DNA from: CAZAYB01 sp964489215
GTDB taxonomy: Bacteria > Planctomycetota > Phycisphaerae > Sedimentisphaerales > Anaerohalosphaeraceae
DNA: 19,283 nt
NCBI GenBank assembly: GCA_964489215.1
Contig: CAZAYB010000029.1
Coordinates: 1-19,283 of the forward strand
Reading direction: 5' to 3'
The notes below the pieces were generated by a model. It made no database searches, was not told where the DNA came from, and saw only the letters and a list, made by a program, of their open reading frames with translations. Within the stretch, counting starts at the first letter, position 1; the number at the start of each line of letters is the position of its first letter. The position numbers and the translations under genes were made by a program. Shown here in pieces: positions 15,166-19,283 of this stretch.

Positions 15166-16710
15166 CTACTTATAATCTCTCCCGAAAGGAACATACAAAG
15201 GATCACCTATAAGAAGCATTCGCCACGAATTATAAGGATTTGTCCTGTAATAGGCCTCCGCAAGTGACTTGCCCCGCAAAAGCTCTGCAAAAAATTCGTC
15301 AGGACGAGGAAAAGCCGAAAGATAAGGCTCCCCAACCGCTCCAACACAAGCCCCCGCTCCATCCTTCAGCATAGACGGACACCACTGACCGCTGTTAGGG
15401 TCCCGCAGATTCACCGCTTCAAAAGAAGCAATATGATAACCAACCGCACCGGGCACAAAATCAAATGCGTCAACATAATGCTCCAGGCTGTACCATCCGC
15501 AGTAAACCGCCGTCTCAAAACCACTGCCCGCACCAAATAATTCAGAAGTAGATTCCGTCCTGACTTCCATCCCCGTTTTCGCTCGAAACAATTCAGCCGT
15601 CCGCTCAAGAGACCTGTCATACTCAACATAAAGACCCCCATCCTTACCCCTCGAATAGCCCCAGTCTATACAAACATCGCCTTTAAGCCCCCCTCTCGAT
15701 TCCGCCTCTAATGCCTTATCCACAAGCGACATTGCAATTCCCGCTCCCGGCCCGTCAAGCCGTGAAACCATAAGCGTCTTTACACCAAACCAAAGAAAGC
15801 TCTCCTTAAGTTCATTCTCCTGCCACCGGTAAAGATTATAAGGCAAAAACTTCAGCATACTCAGCTCACTATCCAAAGCCGCATCAGTTTCCAAACCCTT
15901 TATCTCAGCAATATCCGCCTCCAAACGCAAACTAACCCCCCGCAAACCAGTATGTTTTTCCAGCTTTTCATAATAACCTTGCTGCAATTTCCTTTCCGCA
16001 TCCCATTTCTGCTCTTCCGCCCTGTTGAAAAACCTCTCCGCAGAGTTCATCGAAAGCTTATCAGCATAAGAAAACGAAACCGAATAACCCCTGCATAATG
16101 ACGACTTTTTAACCGCACTGCTCTTACCGTAAACTTTTATATAAACATCAAAGTATCGCTTTTTCTGCTCCTGGTTGCCCTCTGACGACACCTCCCTGAA
16201 AACATTCTCCATCACCGCTTTAGACTTTGAAAGTACCTCCTTCAAAGACGAGTTTTCCTTAACCCAAGCCGTCTCTCCGCCGCCAATTGAACCCACCGCT
16301 GTAACAATCCCCCTCTTTGCTTCTGCCAAACGACTTGTCAAAATATCAAGGGACTTATTCTGAGACTCTAAAACCCCCCTTTTCGCTATCCTGAAAGGAA
16401 TACCGTAAACCGTAACCAGACACTTGATTTTGTCCGAATACTTTTCCTCCCCGATAATCTCAAGAATCGGCTTAGCTATAAACTCCTCATAATCAACCCT
16501 GCTGATTGTATCGAACAAAGGCCTCTTAAGGTCCAGCTTAATAAGATTATCAGCCGGCACACCCCTCTTCTGACAATAATAAACCCCCGTACGAACTGAC
16601 TCCTCATTTGCCGAATTTACAATAACAAGAACCTCATCAGGAGAAAGCGCAAACAACTCCGCACAAAAAAACAACACCGCCCAGAACAAACTAATGATAA
16701 TTTGCCTCAT
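15166..16710 (-). CDS. TIGR03790-family secreted protein with large helical insertion
   Basis: A 514-residue exported protein; residues 1-21 are a signal peptide (hydrophobic core IIISLFWAVLFFCAELFA). The family motifs are LSPDEVLVIVNSANEESVRT (22-41), KRGVPADNLIKLDL (48-61), CLVTVYGIPFRI (97-108), TDAALDSELSML (275-286), VSRLDGPGAG (315-324), and the C-terminal GAVGYHIASF, GACVGAVGEPYLSAF and LIGDPLYVPFG. As I recall, TIGR03790 is found only in genomes that also carry exosortase. The C-terminal pattern recalls caspase-like C25 peptidases, but I cannot assign a catalytic dyad. Between the GIP motif and TDAALDSEL lie ~165 mostly helical, charged residues, much longer than the family norm as I remember it. 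The ATG at 16710 has no ribosome site; a TATTAT box lies at 16739-16744. Function unknown. Confidence 0.85.
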   Translation of the reverse strand: MRQIIISLFWAVLFFCAELFALSPDEVLVIVNSANEESVRTGVYYCQKRGVPADNLIKLDLKRPLFDTISRVDYEEFIAKPILEIIGEEKYSDKIKCLVTVYGIPFRIAKRGVLESQNKSLDILTSRLAEAKRGIVTAVGSIGGGETAWVKENSSLKEVLSKSKAVMENVFREVSSEGNQEQKKRYFDVYIKVYGKSSAVKKSSLCRGYSVSFSYADKLSMNSAERFFNRAEEQKWDAERKLQQGYYEKLEKHTGLRGVSLRLEADIAEIKGLETDAALDSELSMLKFLPYNLYRWQENELKESFLWFGVKTLMVSRLDGPGAGIAMSLVDKALEAESRGGLKGDVCIDWGYSRGKDGGLYVEYDRSLERTAELFRAKTGMEVRTESTSELFGAGSGFETAVYCGWYSLEHYVDAFDFVPGAVGYHIASFEAVNLRDPNSGQWCPSMLKDGAGACVGAVGEPYLSAFPRPDEFFAELLRGKSLAEAYYRTNPYNSWRMLLIGDPLYVPFGRDYK

Positions 16711-16914
16711 AAAAAAATTGTATCTGATTCTTTGTTTTATAATACCTGGCTTTTTTTCGCCTCAGTCCAATTCCACAGCTCTTACCCCAAGCCAATCGCA
16801 AGCCCGATTCAAAAGAGACAACACCATCGCCAAAACCCAACCCCATGGACCAGCAAAAGACCTCTCTGACAACTTCTTGGCTGTTAAACCGAATTCCTGC
16901 AAACCCCTTGAATA
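16711..16914. other. Intergenic stretch upstream of the TIGR03790 gene
   Basis: About 200 bases between the epimerase stop and the TIGR03790 start. The only signal seen is a TATTAT -10-like box on the minus strand (16744-16739) with no good -35, ~30 bases before the ATG. Overlapping open frames on both strands lack ribosome sites and family similarity. Confidence 0.4.
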
Positions 16915-17853
16915 TCAAAGATTCTTCTTATACCATTCGATCGCCCTGGTAATACCTTCTTCAAACGTTACAAACGGCTCATAACCGATAACCTCTTTGG
17001 CTTTTGTAACATCAGCAAGCGAATGCTTTATATCACCTGGCCTCGGAGGCAAGTAAACACTGTCTATATGCTCTTTGCCCAGAAGCTCCTGAATCTTACT
17101 GACAACATTATTCACCGTTACCGCATTCGCCGTCGAAATATTAACTGCCTGACCCATAGGATTCTCACAGGTACCTGCCTTATAATTTGCATCAGTCACA
17201 TTATCAACATAAGTAAAACCCCGGGACTGCTCCCCGTCATCAAAAATTGTCGGAGACTTATCCCCCATCAGAGCCGAAACAAAAAGAGGAATCGCAGCCG
17301 CATACTGACTCGTCGGGTCCTGCCTCGGCCCGAAAACGTTAAAATACCTCAGACAAACCGTCTCAAGACCATATGCATTATAATAGCCGCAGCAGTACAT
17401 CTCACCTGTCGCCTTCGTCGCCGCATAAGGGCTTATAGGACAACGAAGCAAACCCTCATGCTGGGGAAGAACTTCTGAAGGACCGTAAACCGATGAGCTT
17501 GAGGCAAACACAAATCGGCCGCTCTCACAAAACCTTGCCGCCTCGAGCATATTAACTGTACCGTTGACATTAACATCATGACTTGTAACAGGATCTTCCA
17601 TCGAACGAGGAACTGAACCAAGAGCTGCCAGATGATAGATCACTTCCGCAGAATCTGCCGCCCTCTTGCAAGTCTCATAATCACGTATATCACCTTCTAT
17701 AAGCTCTATCTTTGATGACACATCTTCGAGATTCTCACGTTTACCGGTCTCAAAATTATCAAGAACCCTTACCTCGATACCCTTATCAAGAAGAAACCTT
17801 ACCATATTCGAACCGATAAACCCCCCGCCTCCGGTAATCAAATGCAATGCCAT
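16915..17853 (-). CDS. NAD-dependent nucleotide-sugar epimerase/dehydratase (UDP-hexose 4-epimerase-like)
   Basis: A 312-residue short-chain dehydrogenase/reductase of the extended GalE-like class. The N-terminal Rossmann motif is GGGGFIG (8-14), LDNFETGKRENL (31-42) binds the NAD ribose region, and the active site has SSSSVYG (118-124) with the YxxxK pair Tyr143 and Lys147. LAALGSVPRSMEDP (75-88) is typical of the WbpP/TviC type of UDP-N-acetylglucosamine 4-epimerases, and LRYFNVFGPRQDPTSQYAAA (167-186) of sugar-nucleotide binding. AAGGGG lies 6 bases before the ATG. It starts 15 bases after the aminotransferase stop, so the two form an operon, pointing to synthesis of a modified sugar for surface polysaccharide. 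Whether the substrate is UDP-GlcNAc, UDP-glucose or an uronic acid cannot be read from sequence alone. Confidence 0.93.
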   Translation of the reverse strand: MALHLITGGGGFIGSNMVRFLLDKGIEVRVLDNFETGKRENLEDVSSKIELIEGDIRDYETCKRAADSAEVIYHLAALGSVPRSMEDPVTSHDVNVNGTVNMLEAARFCESGRFVFASSSSVYGPSEVLPQHEGLLRCPISPYAATKATGEMYCCGYYNAYGLETVCLRYFNVFGPRQDPTSQYAAAIPLFVSALMGDKSPTIFDDGEQSRGFTYVDNVTDANYKAGTCENPMGQAVNISTANAVTVNNVVSKIQELLGKEHIDSVYLPPRPGDIKHSLADVTKAKEVIGYEPFVTFEEGITRAIEWYKKNL

Positions 17854-17868
17854 TAAAAACCCCTTAAA

Positions 17869-18972
17869 CTATTTGTTTAAAAAACCAATTATCGTATCTG
17901 CCGTATAATCCTGCATCTCCCTGGTCAGCTCAGAATATATAGGCAACGCCAATACTTCCTTAGCTGCCTTTTCTGCAACTGGAAAATCCCCAGCCTTATA
18001 TTTAAGCTCCTTAAAACATTCCTGCATATGAAGCGCAACCGGATAATAGATCGCACAACCTATCTTCTTTTCCTGTAAATGTGTATAAAGCTCATCCCTG
18101 CCCGAAACCCTTATAACATACTGATTGTAAATACTGTAACAGTCAGGATTGATATAAGGAGTAACAATTTCGGTGTTCTTGAACTTCTTATCATAATAGC
18201 TCGCGTTCTTGCGCCTCGCCTTCGTCCATGAATTTAAATATGGAAGCTTAACAAGAAGAGCAGCAGCCTGAATAGGGTCAAGCCTGAAATTACCTCCGAT
18301 AAACTTATGATAGTAACGAGGATCCTGACCGTGATCACGCATTATCTTCGAACGCTCATAAAGTACCTGCTCATTGGTCGTTACCATACCACCGTCACCA
18401 ACCGCACCAAGATTCTTACTCGGAAAGAAACTAAAACAACCTGCCGTACCTATAGAACCCGCCTTCTTATCCTTATAAGTCGAACCTATCGCCTGGGCAG
18501 CATCTTCGATAACCGCAAGACCGTAAGTTCCCGCAACCGCCATTATAGGATCCATATCTGCCATCTGACCAAAAAGATGAACCGGCATAACCGCCTTGGT
18601 ATTACGAGTTACAGACTTTTCTATCTTAGAGGGATCTATATTATATGTCTTCTCGTCAATATCAACAAAAACAGGACGTGCACCAACACGGGCAATGGAA
18701 CCAACTGTCGCAAAAAATGTAAAAGGTGTCGTTATAACCTCATCTCCAGGACCAATTCCCAGCGACATCAAAACATTAAGCAAAGCGTCCGTACCGCTCG
18801 AAACTCCAAGCGAAAACTTCGTTGAACAATACTTCGATATCTTCTTTTCAAGCTGCTCAACCTTGGGGCCGCCAATACAACGTTGAGACTCCAGAACATC
18901 GGTAACGGCCTCTATTACATCTTCCCTGATTGTTGAAAATTGCGCCTTTAAATCCAGCAAAGGTACCTGCAT
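17869..18972 (-). CDS. DegT/DnrJ/EryC1/StrS (WbpE-like) PLP sugar aminotransferase
   Basis: A 367-residue aminotransferase that adds an amino group to a keto-sugar nucleotide using pyridoxal phosphate. Family signatures are MQVPLLDLKAQF at the start, SSGTDALLNVLMSLGIGPGD, VFVDIDEKTYNIDP, IEDAAQAIGS (Asp157, pyridine-nitrogen contact) and FSFFPSKNLGAVGDGG with the internal-aldimine Lys186. RDHGQDPRYYHKFIGGNFRL and the QAA.. segment match WbpE of Pseudomonas, which makes UDP-2,3-diacetamido sugars. The start at 18972 is chosen because GGAGA lies ~9 bases upstream and because family members begin there; an in-frame ATG at 18987 lacks a ribosome site. It is the first gene of a two-gene operon with the epimerase and has a near-consensus promoter. 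Exact sugar unknown. Confidence 0.94.
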   Translation of the reverse strand: MQVPLLDLKAQFSTIREDVIEAVTDVLESQRCIGGPKVEQLEKKISKYCSTKFSLGVSSGTDALLNVLMSLGIGPGDEVITTPFTFFATVGSIARVGARPVFVDIDEKTYNIDPSKIEKSVTRNTKAVMPVHLFGQMADMDPIMAVAGTYGLAVIEDAAQAIGSTYKDKKAGSIGTAGCFSFFPSKNLGAVGDGGMVTTNEQVLYERSKIMRDHGQDPRYYHKFIGGNFRLDPIQAAALLVKLPYLNSWTKARRKNASYYDKKFKNTEIVTPYINPDCYSIYNQYVIRVSGRDELYTHLQEKKIGCAIYYPVALHMQECFKELKYKAGDFPVAEKAAKEVLALPIYSELTREMQDYTADTIIGFLNK

Positions 18973-19164
18973 CGTAATTGTCTCCATACTGATTAACTAA
19001 AATGACTCAAAAACAATGATTATAGTAACTTAAACTAAAAAGTCAAAACAAACATAAACGCTGTATCTAAAAATTGCCTTTCAAGCGAAAGCGGAATTGC
19101 CTCTTTAAAAAGATTTGTGGATTGCAATGCACCCAAATTTCCATAAGTATAGGATATTATACAT
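18973..19164. other. Upstream region of the sugar-nucleotide operon
   Basis: AT-rich, no gene seen. It contains the operon promoter (19019-19046). The remaining part, 19047-19164, shows nothing I can assign apart from a possible ribosome site (AGGAT, 19151-19155) for a reading frame entering from 19165. Confidence 0.5.
19019..19046 (-). promoter_or_regulatory. Near-consensus sigma-70 promoter of the aminotransferase-epimerase operon
   Basis: On the minus strand TTGACT (19046-19041), a 16-base spacer and a perfect TATAAT (19024-19019). The start near 19012 gives a ~40-base leader to the ATG at 18972. This is the best promoter in the window, suggesting strong constitutive expression. Confidence 0.75.
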
Positions 19165-19283
19165 GTTAGCTTTCGTTTTTAGTCAGATTATTTCAACCTC
19201 AAAATACTTTTGGGCCCGTAAGCCCCTTTTGCTCCGTCGCCTCGGCGTCGACCCTCACCCAAAAGCGGGGTTGGCGACGATGC
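19165..19283 (+). CDS. Possible partial ORF or GC-rich repeat at the window edge
   Basis: An open frame of 39 codons from ATG 19165 runs off the window, beginning MLAFVFSQIISTSKYFWARK and continuing through an Arg/Leu-rich part (LLLRRLGVDPHPKAG). AGGAT lies 9 bases before the ATG. From ~19212 the DNA turns GC-rich and contains a 7-bp inverted repeat, CGTCGCC (19235-19241) and GGCGACG (19273-19279). The reverse strand reads as a Gly/Arg-rich peptide (LLGEGRRRGDGAKGA) of the kind that dispersed repeats often encode by chance. It is therefore uncertain whether this is a gene. Confidence 0.2.

Noticed and set aside
16691..16918. 75-codon minus-strand frame whose TTG overlaps the epimerase stop
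   Set aside because: The TTGA overlap is tempting as translational coupling, but there is no ribosome site and it overlaps the TIGR03790 start.
1..19283. CRISPR array, tRNA, rRNA, transposase or phage genes
   Set aside because: No regularly spaced direct repeats, cloverleaf-like sequence, transposase motifs or phage-type genes were seen on reading both strands.

Overview
The window looks like a chromosomal segment of an anaerobic or facultative planctomycete, most likely of the Phycisphaerae/Sedimentisphaerales type. The clues are the secreted protein at 5161-6810 with a C-terminal pair of dockerin-like repeats ending in a 'DFxDFxxxAxxWL' pattern that is very common in that group, a TIGR03790-family protein (tied, as I recall, to exosortase-bearing genomes), a DUF1638/hydantoinase protein typical of anaerobes, and moderate-to-low GC content. 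This assignment is inference. I see no rRNA, tRNA, CRISPR array, IS element or prophage gene.

Layout: (1) 3-1229, 3' part of a chemoreceptor closed by a strong terminator. (2) 3523-1377 (minus), pilT-like ATPase followed by an unrecognised zinc-ribbon multi-pass membrane protein. (3) 3670-5028, class II CPD photolyase, divergent from pilT. (4) 5161-6810, secreted protein with two aspartyl-protease DTGA motifs and a dockerin-like tail. (5) 10231-6834 (minus), an apparent operon of L-fucose isomerase-like enzyme, fucose mutarotase FucU and a TraB-family membrane protein, with a terminator-like hairpin after the first gene. (6) 10533-11801, an Hpt domain fused to four CBS motifs. (7) 11974-12132, an unannotated 52-residue small protein with its own terminator. 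(8) 12366-15152, DUF1638 fused to a hydantoinase/oxoprolinase-type ASKHA ATPase. (9) 16710-15166 (minus), TIGR03790 protein. (10) 18972-16915 (minus), a PLP sugar aminotransferase and a NAD-dependent sugar epimerase that look like surface-polysaccharide genes. (11) The last ~85 bases become GC-rich and may enter a repeat or another gene.

The genes fit a surface-oriented, polysaccharide-using lifestyle: chemotaxis and twitching ATPase, fucose catabolism, secreted dockerin-tailed protein and sugar-nucleotide enzymes for exopolysaccharide. The most unusual items are two domain fusions (Hpt-CBS and DUF1638-hydantoinase), the double-DTGA secreted protein, the linkage of a TraB protein to fucose genes, and the unknown membrane protein behind pilT. 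I did not find a convincing multi-gene system of a wholly new kind. Promoter calls are by eye against sigma-70 consensus.
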